Shown here: piece by piece, positions 39,715 through 48,611 of the stretch
How the letters are laid out: each line of letters starts with the position of its first letter
Position numbering within the stretch: position 1 is the stretch's first letter
NCBI RefSeq assembly: GCF_021602585.1
Contig: NZ_BQIP01000001.1
Coordinates: 124,001-188,000 of the forward strand
Source: Pseudomonas faucium
GTDB lineage: Bacteria > Pseudomonadota > Gammaproteobacteria > Pseudomonadales > Pseudomonadaceae
DNA length: 64,000 nucleotides
Direction of reading: 5' to 3'
Notes under the pieces: generated by a model
Told to the model about the DNA's origin: nothing
The model's database searches: none
What the model saw: the letters and a program-made list of their open reading frames with translations, nothing else
Position numbers and translations under genes: made by a program

Positions 39715-40266
39715 TTAACACTCGGTGGGGCAAACCGGGGATTTACCTTGCAACAGGCCCTGCACGGCGCGCAATGCCGCCGCGCTGCGTTGCGGCCAGT
39801 CACCTTCTATTACCTGCAGCGGCTGCCGATGCTGCTGCAGCCAGGCCAAACTGTCGGCGAAAAAGCGTTGCCGGTCGGCAAGGTCCGGCTGGCTGCGCTG
39901 GCCGTCGGCCACCCAGCCCACGCCTTGCGGGCTGAGCAGCAGGTGCAGGTCATAGCGGCGAGTCAGCAGGGCCTGCTCCAGCCACGCCGGGCAATCCTGG
40001 AACAGCGCCCGGCTCCAGAGCATGTTGCTGAGCAGGTGGGTGTCGAGGATCAGCAGTTCAGGCGCCTGCTGGCGTGCCTGGTCCTCCCAGGCCAGCTGGC
40101 CCTGGGCGATGGGGGTGATATCGGCGTAGCAGGTGTCGCGGCCTTCGCGGTCGATAAAGTGGCGCACGTACTCGCCCACCACCACGCCGCCGAAATGCGC
40201 CTGGATTTCGCCGCTGAGCCAGCTCTTGCCGCTGGACTCGGGGCCACACAGCACCAGGACCTTCAT
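39715..40266 (-). CDS. NadR-type nicotinamide riboside kinase-like ATPase
   Basis: A 183-residue P-loop protein. Walker A is GPESSGKS (8-15), then VVGEYVRHFIDREGRDTCYADITPIAQGQLAWED, LLILDTHLLSNMLWSRALF and YDLHLLLSPQGVGWVADGQR, the layout of the C-terminal kinase domain of NadR. The HTH and NMN adenylyltransferase domains of full NadR are absent. It is coupled to pnuC by a 4-nt ATGA overlap, so it probably phosphorylates imported nicotinamide riboside to NMN. The start at 40266 is set by that overlap. Confidence 0.85.
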   Translation of the reverse strand: MKVLVLCGPESSGKSWLSGEIQAHFGGVVVGEYVRHFIDREGRDTCYADITPIAQGQLAWEDQARQQAPELLILDTHLLSNMLWSRALFQDCPAWLEQALLTRRYDLHLLLSPQGVGWVADGQRSQPDLADRQRFFADSLAWLQQHRQPLQVIEGDWPQRSAAALRAVQGLLQGKSPVCPTEC

Positions 40267-40826
40267 GCCTGCAGCGCCGGGTCGCGGCGCCACTCCAGCC
40301 AGCCGCGCACGGCAATCAAGGTCAGCACGGCGAAGAAGCCTGCGGTGAAGTACAGCGCTTGGTGCAGGTACTGGCCGACGTAGGCCACGTCCACCACGAT
40401 CCACAGAGGCCAGCACTGCACGCGCTTTTGCGCCATCCACAGTTGCGCGACCAGGCTGAAACCGGTGAGCGTGGCGTCCAGCCAGGGCAGGGCGGCATCG
40501 GTCCAGTGGGCCATGGCCGCGCCCAGGGCCACGCTCAGCAGCAGGCCGCCTGCCAGCCCGGCGGCCACTGCCGGCACCGCCAGGCGCGAGACCTGGCGGG
40601 CATCTTCGACCCGGCCCGGGCGCTTCCACTGCCACCAGCCATACAGTTGCAGCGCGGCGTAGGCCACTTGCAGGAGCATGCCCGAGTACAGCTTCACATC
40701 GAAGAACAGCCAGCCATATATAAGCACCATCACCAGGCCGATCGGCCAGCACCAGGCGTTCTGCTTGACGGTAAGCCACACGGCGGTGACGCCGAGCACG
40801 GCGGCGATGAGTTCGAGGCCGGACAT
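40263..40826 (-). CDS. pnuC: Nicotinamide riboside transporter PnuC
   Basis: A 187-residue membrane protein with about seven helices. It has the PnuC pattern LTVKQNAWCWPIGLVMVLIYGWLFFDVKLYSGMLLQVAYAALQLYGWWQW and a second WPLWIVVDVAYVGQYLHQALYFTAGFFAVL half (given here by ends and order), which carry the WxxG and substrate-pocket aromatic residues. It takes up nicotinamide riboside, trapped by the adjacent kinase. The 99 nt upstream separate it from the end of the chemoreceptor gene on the same strand and must contain its promoter. Confidence 0.92.
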   Translation of the reverse strand: MSGLELIAAVLGVTAVWLTVKQNAWCWPIGLVMVLIYGWLFFDVKLYSGMLLQVAYAALQLYGWWQWKRPGRVEDARQVSRLAVPAVAAGLAGGLLLSVALGAAMAHWTDAALPWLDATLTGFSLVAQLWMAQKRVQCWPLWIVVDVAYVGQYLHQALYFTAGFFAVLTLIAVRGWLEWRRDPALQA

Positions 40827-40925
40827 CGGCGATCCTTGGCTGCTTTGGAAGGGGCGCGATTGTAGCCTGTGGGCGAGGGCAGGTGTAGCGCAGCGTGTGG
40901 GCTGGCTGCACCGCCCCGCACGGGG

Positions 40926-42560
40926 TCACACCTTGAATTGCCGAAGCATCTGCTCCAGGCCTTCGCTCAACTGCCCCAGGGCCAGCCCGGCATCGCTCGA
41001 CTGGCGCGCCGCATCGGCGGTCTGCTGCGACAGCCCGGCGGTGTCGAGCACGTTGCGGTTGATTTCCTCGACCACATGCGACTGCTGCAGGGTGGCGCTG
41101 GCAATCGAGGCATTGAGAGCGGTGAGGCTGTGCAGCGCCTGGTTGATGGCGCTGAGGCTGGCACCGGCCTCGCGGGCCTGTTCGACGGTCTGGCGCGACG
41201 CCTCGCTGCTGGTGTCGATGGCTTTGACCGCGGCATCGGACTGCTTCTGCAGGTGCTCGATCATGGTATGGATCTCGGCCGTCGACTGCGCCGTGCGCTG
41301 GGCCAGCAGGCGCACCTCGTCGGCCACCACGGCAAAGCCGCGGCCCTGTTCGCCGGCGCGTGCGGCTTCGATGGCGGCGTTGAGGGCGAGCAGGTTGGTC
41401 TGCTCGGCAATGGCGCGGATCACGTCCAGCACGCCGCCGATCCGCGTGCTGTGCCCTGCCAGGTCGCGGATCACCTGCACTGCCTGGTCGATGGTCAGCG
41501 ACAGGCGGTCGATCTGCTGCAGGCTGCCCTGGATGGCCTGCTGGCCATTTTCCACCTGCTGTTGCGCGGCATGCATTTCGCCTGCGGCCTGCTCGGCGGT
41601 CTTGGCCACGTCCTGGACGGCGTAGGTGACTTCGTTGACGGCAGTCGCCACCTGGTCCATCTGCAGCGATTGCTGGGCACTGTGCTGCTGCGCGGCGCCG
41701 GCGTTGTCGCCGACATGCCCGGCGGAGTGGGCCAGGGCGTGGGCGGTTTCCTGCAACTGGCCAACCACCCCCTGAAGCTTGCCGTTGAAGCGGTTGAAGT
41801 GTTCGCCCAGCTGGGTGATTTCGTCGCGGCCATGGGTGTCCAGGCGGCGCGTCAGGTCGCTCTCGCCGCTGGCGATATTGCCCATCGCCTGCACCGCCTC
41901 CTGCAGCGGGCGCGCAATGCTGCGGGCGATCAGCATGACCACCAGGGCCATCAGCAGAGCGATGCCCAGGCCGACCAGGGAGGCGTCACGCAGTTGCCGG
42001 GCGAATTCGGCCTGCACGTCATCGACGTAGACGCCGGAGCCGATGACCCAGCCCCATGGCTGGAACAGCTGAATGTACGAAGTCTTGGCCACCGGTTCGC
42101 TGGCACCGGGCTTGGGCCAGCGGTAGTTGACCGGCCCGGCGCCCTGGCTGCGGGCGAGGGCGGCCATTTCGTTGAACACCGCAAAGCCGTCCGGGTCGCG
42201 GATCGCGGACAGGTCCTGGCCGTCGAGCTTGGGGTTGGTCGGATGCATGATCATCTTCGGCCCCAGGTCGTTGATCCAGAAATAGTCGCCCTGGTCATAG
42301 CGCAGCGCGCGCACAACCTGCAGCGCCTGCTGCTGGGCGGCTTCGCGGCTGAGCGTGCCGGCGGCCTCCAGCCCCTGGTAGTAGGCCAGTACGCTGGCGG
42401 CGGTCTGCACCACATGGCGGGTCTTTTCCGCCTTGGCCTGGTACAGGTCGCCGTGGATCTGGCGCAGCATCAGCAGGCCCAGAACCAGCAACATGCCTAC
42501 CGCAACCAGCAGAATCAGCCACAGGCGGCGACTGATCGACATCGACCTCAAGGTCTTCAT
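40926..42560 (-). CDS. Methyl-accepting chemotaxis protein, single Cache sensor
   Basis: A 544-residue chemoreceptor. Membrane helices at about 10-32 and 190-212 enclose a periplasmic sCache_2-type sensor with [37 protein letters not shown] and [21 protein letters not shown] (about 212-265) and a signalling domain follow, with [43 protein letters not shown] (given by ends). The C-terminus has no CheR-tethering pentapeptide. Start [10 protein letters not shown] with GGGAG 8 nt upstream is preferred over a Met 14 codons earlier. sCache_2 receptors often bind short carboxylates such as propionate; the ligand here is not known. Confidence 0.9.
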   Translation of the reverse strand: MKTLRSMSISRRLWLILLVAVGMLLVLGLLMLRQIHGDLYQAKAEKTRHVVQTAASVLAYYQGLEAAGTLSREAAQQQALQVVRALRYDQGDYFWINDLGPKMIMHPTNPKLDGQDLSAIRDPDGFAVFNEMAALARSQGAGPVNYRWPKPGASEPVAKTSYIQLFQPWGWVIGSGVYVDDVQAEFARQLRDASLVGLGIALLMALVVMLIARSIARPLQEAVQAMGNIASGESDLTRRLDTHGRDEITQLGEHFNRFNGKLQGVVGQLQETAHALAHSAGHVGDNAGAAQQHSAQQSLQMDQVATAVNEVTYAVQDVAKTAEQAAGEMHAAQQQVENGQQAIQGSLQQIDRLSLTIDQAVQVIRDLAGHSTRIGGVLDVIRAIAEQTNLLALNAAIEAARAGEQGRGFAVVADEVRLLAQRTAQSTAEIHTMIEHLQKQSDAAVKAIDTSSEASRQTVEQAREAGASLSAINQALHSLTALNASIASATLQQSHVVEEINRNVLDTAGLSQQTADAARQSSDAGLALGQLSEGLEQMLRQFKV

Positions 42561-42858
42561 GAACGGCACTCCCGCATTGTTCTTGTTATTCAGTGCATCC
42601 AAGCACGCTTGGCCGTCAGTGCAGTATCCGACTAATGGCTAAGTGCCATTTATTTATAGCACCTCGGCCTGCCGGGCGAGCCATCGCCAGGCCGCTCTGC
42701 TAGGCTGTCGGCCGCGCAGGATGAAACCTTTAGCCTGGGTGAACTTTTCCACTGGCGTAACTCCAACAGTCGCTGTAAAAGATCCGCGCCGCGAACGGCA
42801 TATACAAGCAAATCAAGAACTAGGGGCCTGCAAGCAGCAGCGCTTCAACGGGGGAACA
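42561..42858. other. Divergent intergenic region with an AATGGC-N5-GCCATT dyad
   Basis: A 298-nt gap between the chemoreceptor and uppP genes. The perfect dyad AATGGC-TAAGT-GCCATT (42634-42650) sits about 75 nt upstream of the chemoreceptor start. On the minus strand a TAAA and a GTCGGATA (near 42618-42655) loosely resemble a FliA promoter. A TATACA at 42801-42806 could be the uppP -10, but no -35 fits. No RNA gene is seen. Confidence 0.4.
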
Positions 42859-43689
42859 ATGGATTTTTGGACTGCCTTTCAGGCAATCATCTTAGGCGTA
42901 GTCGAAGGCTTGACGGAGTTTCTGCCGATCTCCAGTACCGGGCACCAGATCATCGTCGCCGACCTGATCGGTTTTGGCGGTGAGCGGGCCATGGCGTTCA
43001 ACATCATCATCCAGCTGGCAGCGATCCTGGCGGTGGTGTGGGAGTTTCGGCGCAAGATTCTCGACGTGGTGATCGGCCTGCCCAGCCAGCCGAAAGCGCG
43101 ACGCTTCACGGCCAACCTGCTGCTGGCGTTCCTGCCGGCGGTGGTGCTGGGGGTGCTGTTCGCCGACCTGATCCACCACTACCTGTTCAACCCGATCACC
43201 GTGGCCACCGCGTTGGTCATCGGTGGCGTCATCATGCTCTGGGCCGAGCGCCGTGCGCACCGGGTGCAAGTGGACCACGTCGATGACATGCGCTGGACGC
43301 ACGCGCTGAAAATCGGTTTCGTCCAGTGCCTGGCGATGATCCCGGGCACTTCGCGTTCGGGCTCGACCATCATCGGCGGCCTGCTGTTCGGCCTGTCGCG
43401 CAAGGCGGCCACGGAGTTTTCGTTCTTCCTGGCGATGCCGACCATGGTCGGTGCCGCGGTGTATTCGGGCTACAAGTACCGCGACCTGTTCCAGCCCGCC
43501 GACCTGCCGGTGTTCGCCGTAGGCTTCGTCACCTCGTTCATCTTCGCGATGATTGCGGTGCGCGCGCTGCTCAAGTTCATCGCCAACCACAGCTATGCGG
43601 CGTTCGCCTGGTACCGCATCGTGTTCGGCCTGCTGATCCTGGCGACCTGGCAGTTCGGTTGGGTCAACTGGTCGACGGCTGCCGGCTGA
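42859..43689 (+). CDS. uppP: Undecaprenyl-diphosphatase UppP (BacA)
   Basis: A 276-residue inner-membrane enzyme with about eight helices. The two active-site motifs are present: [16 protein letters not shown] (GxxEExLPISSxxH type, near residue 15-30) and [17 protein letters not shown] (PGxSRSG type, about 160-175). It recycles undecaprenyl pyrophosphate to the monophosphate for peptidoglycan and O-antigen synthesis and gives bacitracin tolerance. The ATG follows GGGGAA. The stop overlaps the next start by one base. Confidence 0.95.
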   Translation: MDFWTAFQAIILGVVEGLTEFLPISSTGHQIIVADLIGFGGERAMAFNIIIQLAAILAVVWEFRRKILDVVIGLPSQPKARRFTANLLLAFLPAVVLGVLFADLIHHYLFNPITVATALVIGGVIMLWAERRAHRVQVDHVDDMRWTHALKIGFVQCLAMIPGTSRSGSTIIGGLLFGLSRKAATEFSFFLAMPTMVGAAVYSGYKYRDLFQPADLPVFAVGFVTSFIFAMIAVRALLKFIANHSYAAFAWYRIVFGLLILATWQFGWVNWSTAAG

Positions 43690-44051
43690 TGCGCCTCAAG
43701 CTGCTGGTGCTGGCTGTGCTGTGCCTGCTGCCCTTGGCGGGTGCGTTGCAGATGGCCTGGATCGGGCAGTCGTGGCTGCCGCTGGGGCTGTACCCGGCGG
43801 CCAGCCTGGTGGCCCTGCTGTTGTACTGGCAAGACAAGCAGCAGGCGCGCAATGCCGGCTGGCGCACGCCGGAAAAGGTGCTGCATGCCAGTGAACTGCT
43901 CGGCGGCTGGCCGGGGGCATTGGTGGCCCAGCAGTTGTTCCGGCACAAGACGCGCAAGCTGTCGTATCAGGCCGTGTTCTGGGGCATCGTGCTGCTGCAC
44001 CAGGTGTTCTGGGCCGACTGGCTGTTTCTGGGCAACCACCTGCTGTCGTAG
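43689..44051 (+). CDS. DUF1294 family membrane protein
   Basis: A 120-residue protein with three to four membrane helices. The DUF1294 signature is seen in YWQDKQQARNAGWRTPEKVLHASELLGGWPGALVAQQLFRHKTRKLSYQ, given here by ends, in the middle of the chain. The ATG overlaps the uppP stop codon (TGATG), so translation is coupled. Function is unknown; in other bacteria the domain is often fused to a cold-shock domain, which is missing here. It converges with the MmcQ/YjbR gene, 8 nt apart. Confidence 0.82.
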   Translation: MRLKLLVLAVLCLLPLAGALQMAWIGQSWLPLGLYPAASLVALLLYWQDKQQARNAGWRTPEKVLHASELLGGWPGALVAQQLFRHKTRKLSYQAVFWGIVLLHQVFWADWLFLGNHLLS

Positions 44052-44059
44052 GGCCCGGC

Positions 44060-44419
44060 CTAGATCAGCAAGCCCACCTGCAGGCGCTTGGGCAGGCGCC
44101 GCACCACCAGCTGGTGCGAGCGCTGCAGCAGGTCGCACAGCTCTTCACGGCCCATGGGGTAGGGCGGCTGCATGATGACCCAGTGCGCCCGCGCCAGGTA
44201 AGGCGCAGGGCGCACCCCAGGGCGGTCGCAATAGCCCAGAAACAGCTCGTTGCCCACCTTGAACGACAGCCCTTCACCCGCCAGCCCGATGACCGCGAAC
44301 ATCTTGTTGCCGGCCACCGAGAACACGCGGATGCCACCCCATTTGTAGTCTTCCCGTGCCCCCGGCAGGCTCAGGCAAAACGCCGCCACCTGCTCCTCGG
44401 TCATCTTCTGCCTAGACAT
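44060..44419 (-). CDS. MmcQ/YjbR family DNA-binding-like protein
   Basis: A 119-residue protein starting MSRQKMTEEQVAAFCLSLPGARED, then YKWGGIRVFSVAGNKMFAVIG, LSFKVGNELF and WVIMQPPYPMGREELCDLLQRSHQLVVRRLPKR. The pattern (LPGAxExxxWG, KxFAxxG, SHxLVVRxLPK) is that of MmcQ/YjbR, a CyaY-like fold with a proposed DNA-binding role. GGAGA lies 6 nt before the ATG. It overlaps the end of the upstream LysR gene by 8 nt and so belongs to the same transcript. Confidence 0.85.
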   Translation of the reverse strand: MSRQKMTEEQVAAFCLSLPGAREDYKWGGIRVFSVAGNKMFAVIGLAGEGLSFKVGNELFLGYCDRPGVRPAPYLARAHWVIMQPPYPMGREELCDLLQRSHQLVVRRLPKRLQVGLLI

Positions 44420-45314
44420 AACGTTCTCCACAGGCCTCGAACGAGGCGGCGAGGTGGTCGATCCATACCCGCACCGCCGGCAACACGCCTCGCCGATGGG
44501 GGTACACCGCCTGCAGGTAGCCCCCCGGCAGCGACCAATCCGGCAGCAGCCGTACCAGTTCGCCGCGTGCCAGCTCTTCTTCGCAGAACATGCTGGGCAA
44601 GGCGGTGAAACCAAGCCCCGCGCGCACGGCGGCGTTGCGCACCACGAAGTCGTCGATGGCCAGGCGCGGTTCCAGGGCAATTTCCTGCTCCCGGCCATTG
44701 GGCCCGTGCAAGCGCAGGTGCACCAGCCGGTCGGCCTCGGCGGCGCCGAGCACCGGCAGGCTGGCCAGCTCGGCCGGGTCGCGCACATGGTCGGCAAAGC
44801 CCGGCGCGGCCACCAGTTGCATCTGCGCCTGGCGCAGGCGGCGGGTGACCAGCGCCGGGTCCTCGTCGCCCAGGTCGCGCACGCGCAGGGCCACGTCGAT
44901 GCCTTCGGAAATCAGGTCGACGCGGCGGTTGAGCAGCACCATGTCCAGTTGCACCTGCGGGTACTGCTGCAGGAAGCGGCTGATCACATCGGGCAGGAAG
45001 GCATGCGCCAGCGCCACCGGGCACGACACCCGCAAGCGGCCGCGCGGTTCGCTGCTCAGGCTGGCCACCACCTCGTCGGCCGCCTCCGCTTCCATCAACA
45101 TCGCCTGGCAATGGTGCAGGTAGCGTTCACCGACCGTGGTCAGCTTCAACTGCCGCGTGGTGCGTTGCAAAAGGCGCGTGCCGAGGCGTTCTTCCAGCTC
45201 GGCGATGCGCCGCGACAAGCGCGATTTGGGGATCCCCAGCTGGCGCCCGGCAGCGGCGAAACCGCCGGCTTCGACCACGCGGGCGAAATAGAAGAGGTCG
45301 TTGAGGTCTTGCAT
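44412..45314 (-). CDS. LysR-family transcriptional regulator
   Basis: A 300-residue LysR regulator. The HTH covers DLNDLFYFARVVEAGGFAAAGRQLGIPKSRLSRRIAELEERLG (residues 3-45, given by ends), which has the LSRRIAELEERLGTRLLQRTTR pattern of the YhaJ/DsdC-like branch. The effector domain (90-295) shows GRLRVSCPVALAHAFLP and VDVALRVRDLGDEDP. It is divergent from azoR with 131 nt between the starts, so it probably controls azoR and itself, with quinones or azo compounds as likely effectors (inference). Confidence 0.9.
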   Translation of the reverse strand: MQDLNDLFYFARVVEAGGFAAAGRQLGIPKSRLSRRIAELEERLGTRLLQRTTRQLKLTTVGERYLHHCQAMLMEAEAADEVVASLSSEPRGRLRVSCPVALAHAFLPDVISRFLQQYPQVQLDMVLLNRRVDLISEGIDVALRVRDLGDEDPALVTRRLRQAQMQLVAAPGFADHVRDPAELASLPVLGAAEADRLVHLRLHGPNGREQEIALEPRLAIDDFVVRNAAVRAGLGFTALPSMFCEEELARGELVRLLPDWSLPGGYLQAVYPHRRGVLPAVRVWIDHLAASFEACGERYV

Positions 45315-45445
45315 GGCTGTCTCACTGTTCTACCTGGGGGACAAACTAACGCATTTTTACCGGCTTATCAGCTATTGGTCGCTTGGGTAGGATTCTCTCC
45401 ATCGTGATCGCCCACCGCCGCGGTCTTCATTCACAGGAGAGTCCC

Positions 45446-46057
45446 ATGAAACTGTTGCATATCGATTCGAGCATCCTGGGCGACAATTCCGCCTCCCGCC
45501 AGCTCAGCCGCGAAGTGGTTCAAGCCTGGAAAGCCGCTGACCCGAGCATCGAAGTGGTCTACCGCGACCTGGCCGCCGACGCCATCGCCCACTTCTCGGC
45601 GGCCACCCTGGTCGCTGGCGGCACCCCGGAAGACGTGCGTGACGCCGCCCAGGCCTTCGAGGCCAAGCTCAGCGCCGAAACCCTGGAAGAGTTCCTGGCT
45701 GCCGATGCCGTGGTGATTGGCGCGCCGATGTACAACTTCAGCGTGCCGACCCAGCTCAAGGCCTGGATCGACCGCGTCGCGGTTGCCGGCAAGACCTTCC
45801 GCTACACCGAAGCTGGCCCAGAAGGGCTGTGCGGTGACAAGAAAGTGGTGCTGGTATCCACTGCCGGTGGCCTGCACGCCGGCCAGCCGACCGGTGCCGG
45901 CCACGAAGACTTCCTCAAGGTGTTCCTCGGCTTCATCGGCATCACCGACCTGGAAATCGTCCGCGCCCATGGCCTGGCCTATGGCCCGGAACACCGCAGC
46001 AAGGCGATCGATGCTGCCCAGGCGCAGATTGCCAACGAGCTGTTCGCCGCAGCCTGA
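45446..46057 (+). CDS. azoR: FMN-dependent NADH:quinone/azo oxidoreductase AzoR
   Basis: A 203-residue flavodoxin-fold reductase: [21 protein letters not shown] at the start (FMN phosphate loop), [43 protein letters not shown] (FMN and quinone pocket, given by ends) and [12 protein letters not shown]. It reduces quinones and azo dyes with NADH by two-electron transfer, protecting from thiol stress. AGGAG lies 7 nt before the ATG at 45446. A terminator follows. It is divergent from a LysR gene. Confidence 0.95.
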   Translation: MKLLHIDSSILGDNSASRQLSREVVQAWKAADPSIEVVYRDLAADAIAHFSAATLVAGGTPEDVRDAAQAFEAKLSAETLEEFLAADAVVIGAPMYNFSVPTQLKAWIDRVAVAGKTFRYTEAGPEGLCGDKKVVLVSTAGGLHAGQPTGAGHEDFLKVFLGFIGITDLEIVRAHGLAYGPEHRSKAIDAAQAQIANELFAAA

Positions 46058-46074
46058 TCCGGCCAGCCACAGCG

Positions 46075-46103
46075 CACCCGCCTGTTCGATGAGCAGGCGG
46101 GTG
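46075..46103 (+). terminator. Rho-independent terminator of azoR
   Basis: A 10-bp stem CACCCGCCTG / CAGGCGGGTG with a 9-nt loop, starting 18 nt after the azoR stop and followed by TTGTTATTTGTTT. The T-rich tail supports transcription termination. Confidence 0.8.
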
Positions 46104-46194
46104 TTGTTATTTGTTTCATCCAGATTTCATCTGCCGCCCGGTCACCGCGTCCTATCATCAGGTAATCCCCTCGCCCTGCGCGGATGGCCGGCCG

Positions 46195-47244
46195 ATGAAC
46201 ATTCCCCGTTGCTTGCTGGCACTGTTTCTGTGCGCTGGCCTGTTGCTCGATGCCCAGGGTGCCCCCTTGGCCTCCCCCTGGGTGGCCGGCCTGCACCACA
46301 TGACCCTGGCCGACCCGGTCGATGCACAGCCGATGCAAGCGTTGGCGTTCTACCCCGCCCACGGCACGCCGCGCACCCTGCGCATCGATGGTTACCCCGT
46401 CGAGGTGGCCGAAGAAGCCCCAGTTGCCCTTGGCCAGTTCCCGTTGCTGGTGCTTTCCCATGGCAACACCGGCAGCCCCCTGGCCTTGCACTACCTGGCA
46501 ACGTCTCTGGCGCGCCAGGGTTTCGTGGTGGTGGCGGTGGTGCACCCTGGCGACAACGCCAGCGACCACAGCCGCCTAGGCACCCTGAGCAACCTGTATG
46601 GCCGGCCCTTGCAGATCAGCGCCGCGATCACGGCTGCCCGTGAAGACGCGCTGTTGGCGCCCTATTTGAACGACGGCAAGGTGGGGGTGATCGGCTACTC
46701 GGCAGGGGGTGAAACGGCGCTGATCCTGTCTGGTGCTCGGCCCGACCTGGACCGCCTGCGCCAGTATTGCCTGGAGCGCCCCAACGATGCCGACGCCTGC
46801 AAGACCCACGGCGTGCTGATTGCCGACCGCAGCGAACTGGAGCCCCAGGCCGACCCGCGGGTGGGCGCGGTGATGCTGATGGCGCCGTTGAGCCTGATGT
46901 TCGGCCGCCATGCCCTGGCCAACGTCAAGGTGCCGGCGCTGATCTATACGGGCGATAGCGACCAGTTGCTGGCAGTGGACCGCAATGCCGAGGCGCTGGC
47001 GCGCAAGTTGCCGGTCACCCCCGACTACCGCCTGCTCGCCGGGGCCGGGCACTTCGTGTTCATGGCCCGCTGCGATGAAGAACAGCATGCGCGCATGCCG
47101 GTCTTGTGCAAGGACGCCGAAGGGGTCGATCGGCGCCATATCCATCATTCCCTGAAGCTTGAAACCGCCTCATTCTTCAGCCAGGCGCTGGGCGCCCCGG
47201 AGCATGCCGAGCGCTCAGCTGCCACCAGCCCGGCGCGCCAGTAG
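46195..47244 (+). CDS. Exported alpha/beta-hydrolase (PAF-AH/dienelactone hydrolase-like)
   Basis: A 349-residue protein with a signal peptide (MNIPRCLLALFLCAGLLLDAQG). It has the oxyanion-hole loop LLVLSHGNTGS, the nucleophile elbow GYSAGGETA (Ser), VPALIYTGDSDQLLAVDRN (Asp) and AGAGHFVFMARC (His). These form the Ser-Asp-His triad of alpha/beta hydrolases. The ELEPQADPRVGAVMLMAP stretch resembles PAF-acetylhydrolase-like bacterial proteins. Substrate is unknown. The end overlaps the convergent MFS gene by 30 nt. A Met 28 codons upstream would remove the signal-peptide start and is less likely. Confidence 0.82.
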   Translation: MNIPRCLLALFLCAGLLLDAQGAPLASPWVAGLHHMTLADPVDAQPMQALAFYPAHGTPRTLRIDGYPVEVAEEAPVALGQFPLLVLSHGNTGSPLALHYLATSLARQGFVVVAVVHPGDNASDHSRLGTLSNLYGRPLQISAAITAAREDALLAPYLNDGKVGVIGYSAGGETALILSGARPDLDRLRQYCLERPNDADACKTHGVLIADRSELEPQADPRVGAVMLMAPLSLMFGRHALANVKVPALIYTGDSDQLLAVDRNAEALARKLPVTPDYRLLAGAGHFVFMARCDEEQHARMPVLCKDAEGVDRRHIHHSLKLETASFFSQALGAPEHAERSAATSPARQ

Positions 47245-48408
47245 CAGCGTCAGGCCAACCCCGGCCAGGGCCAGCAAGGCCGCGACGCAGAAGATCGAGG
47301 CGTAGCCCAGGTGCATGGCCACCGCGCCCATCACCGGCCCGGCCACCGCGAGTGCCATGTCGAAGAACACCGCATAGGCGCCCAGCCCGGCGCCACGGCT
47401 GCTGCTGGGCACTTGCTTGATCGCCTCGACGCCCAGCGCCGGGTACACCAGCGACAGCCCGAAACCGGTAAGCCCGGCGCCAAGCAACGCCCAGGCCGGT
47501 GCGGGCGCCAGCCACAACAGGCTCAGGCCCAGCACTTCGGTGGCCATGCACACGACTGCCACGTTGTAGCCGCCGAAACGGTTGACGGCGTTGACGAACA
47601 GCAGCCGCGAAATGATGAAGCACAGGCCGAAGGCACTCAGGCACCAGGCCGCGCCGACCCAGCCGCGTTCCAGGTAATACAGGGTGACGAAGGTGGTCAG
47701 GGTGCCGTAGCCGATCGACGCCAGGGTCAGCCCCAGGCCGCAAGGGGCCACGCGCCCGAACGCCGACCAGAACGCCAAGCGTTCACCGCGCACCACCACG
47801 ACATCCGGGCGCTTGCGCAGCAACGCCAGCGCCAGCACGGCCAGCACCAGCAACGCCGGGCCGAGCACGCTGAAGTCCAGGCCATCGACGGCCAGCACGC
47901 CCACCGGTGCGCCGATGGCGATGGCCCCGTAGGAGGCGATGCCGTTCCAGGAGATCACCCGGGCGGTGTGTTCCGGCCCCACCTGGCTGATGCCCCAGCT
48001 CAAGGTCGCGACGCCGATCAGGCCCTGGGCCAGCCCCAGCAGCAGGCGCCCGCCTAAAAGCAGGGCCAGGCTCAGCAGCGGCGTACTCAAGGTCCAGGCG
48101 GAAAACAACGTCAACACGCCACAGCCGGCGATGCCCAGCAGGCCGAAGCGAATCGCCTTCTTGCCGCCCAGGGTGTCCGCCACACGCCCGGCGAAGGGCC
48201 GGCTGAGCAGGGTGGCGAGGTATTGCAGGCCGATGGTGATGCCGGCGACCACAGCGCCGAAGCCAAGCTGGTCATGCACGTAGCCGGGCAGCACGGCAAT
48301 CGGCAGGCCGATGCAGAGGAAGGCAATGAAGGTGTAGAAGACGATCGACAGGATCTGCAGGGTGATGCTGGCGGTACTGGCGGCGGGGGCGGGTTGTTGC
48401 GCGGTCAT
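47215..48408 (-). CDS. MFS transporter (YhhS/YfcJ-like arabinose-efflux group)
   Basis: A 397-residue protein with 12 predicted helices. The first cytoplasmic loop has the MFS motif GRVADTLGGKKAIRFG, and the second half has a looser counterpart. LPGYVHDQLGFGAVVAGITIGLQYLATLLSRPFAG (given by ends) is typical of the YhhS/YfcJ drug-proton antiporter branch. The C-terminal tail is basic (LLARRAGGS). Substrate is not deducible. The gene is followed by the alpha/beta-hydrolase in a convergent arrangement and preceded by a REPIN 105 nt upstream of its start. Confidence 0.88.
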   Translation of the reverse strand: MTAQQPAPAASTASITLQILSIVFYTFIAFLCIGLPIAVLPGYVHDQLGFGAVVAGITIGLQYLATLLSRPFAGRVADTLGGKKAIRFGLLGIAGCGVLTLFSAWTLSTPLLSLALLLGGRLLLGLAQGLIGVATLSWGISQVGPEHTARVISWNGIASYGAIAIGAPVGVLAVDGLDFSVLGPALLVLAVLALALLRKRPDVVVVRGERLAFWSAFGRVAPCGLGLTLASIGYGTLTTFVTLYYLERGWVGAAWCLSAFGLCFIISRLLFVNAVNRFGGYNVAVVCMATEVLGLSLLWLAPAPAWALLGAGLTGFGLSLVYPALGVEAIKQVPSSSRGAGLGAYAVFFDMALAVAGPVMGAVAMHLGYASIFCVAALLALAGVGLTLLLARRAGGS

Positions 48409-48512
48409 GGGCTCGTTCGCGGGCGGGCGGTTGGGCGTGGCCTCATCATGGCCGCTGCGCGAAGGAAATGAAAGCAGGCTAACTAATTATTCATCGGCAT
48501 TTGTGCTGCAGC

Positions 48513-48588
48513 CATCGCCGGCAAGCCGGCTCCCACAGGTAGGGTGCAGCACACTGCTGTTCCTGTGGGAGCCGGCTTGCCGGCGATG
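48513..48588. repeat. REPIN, copy 2
   Basis: Perfect 27-nt inverted arms (48513-48539 and 48562-48588) with the same core (GTGGGAGCCGGCTTGCCGGC) as the element at 10710-10777, around a different 22-nt centre. It lies between the MFS gene start and the ybiT stop. The arms are three bases longer than those of copy 1, with ATG/CAT ends. Confidence 0.85.
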
Positions 48589-48611
48589 AGGCCATCACAG
48601 CCTCAGCTGTG

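Noticed and set aside
42603-42660. A FliA-type promoter (TAAA and GTCGGATA) upstream of the chemoreceptor.
   Set aside because: Spacing and -10 match are off by at least one base, so it is mentioned but not called.
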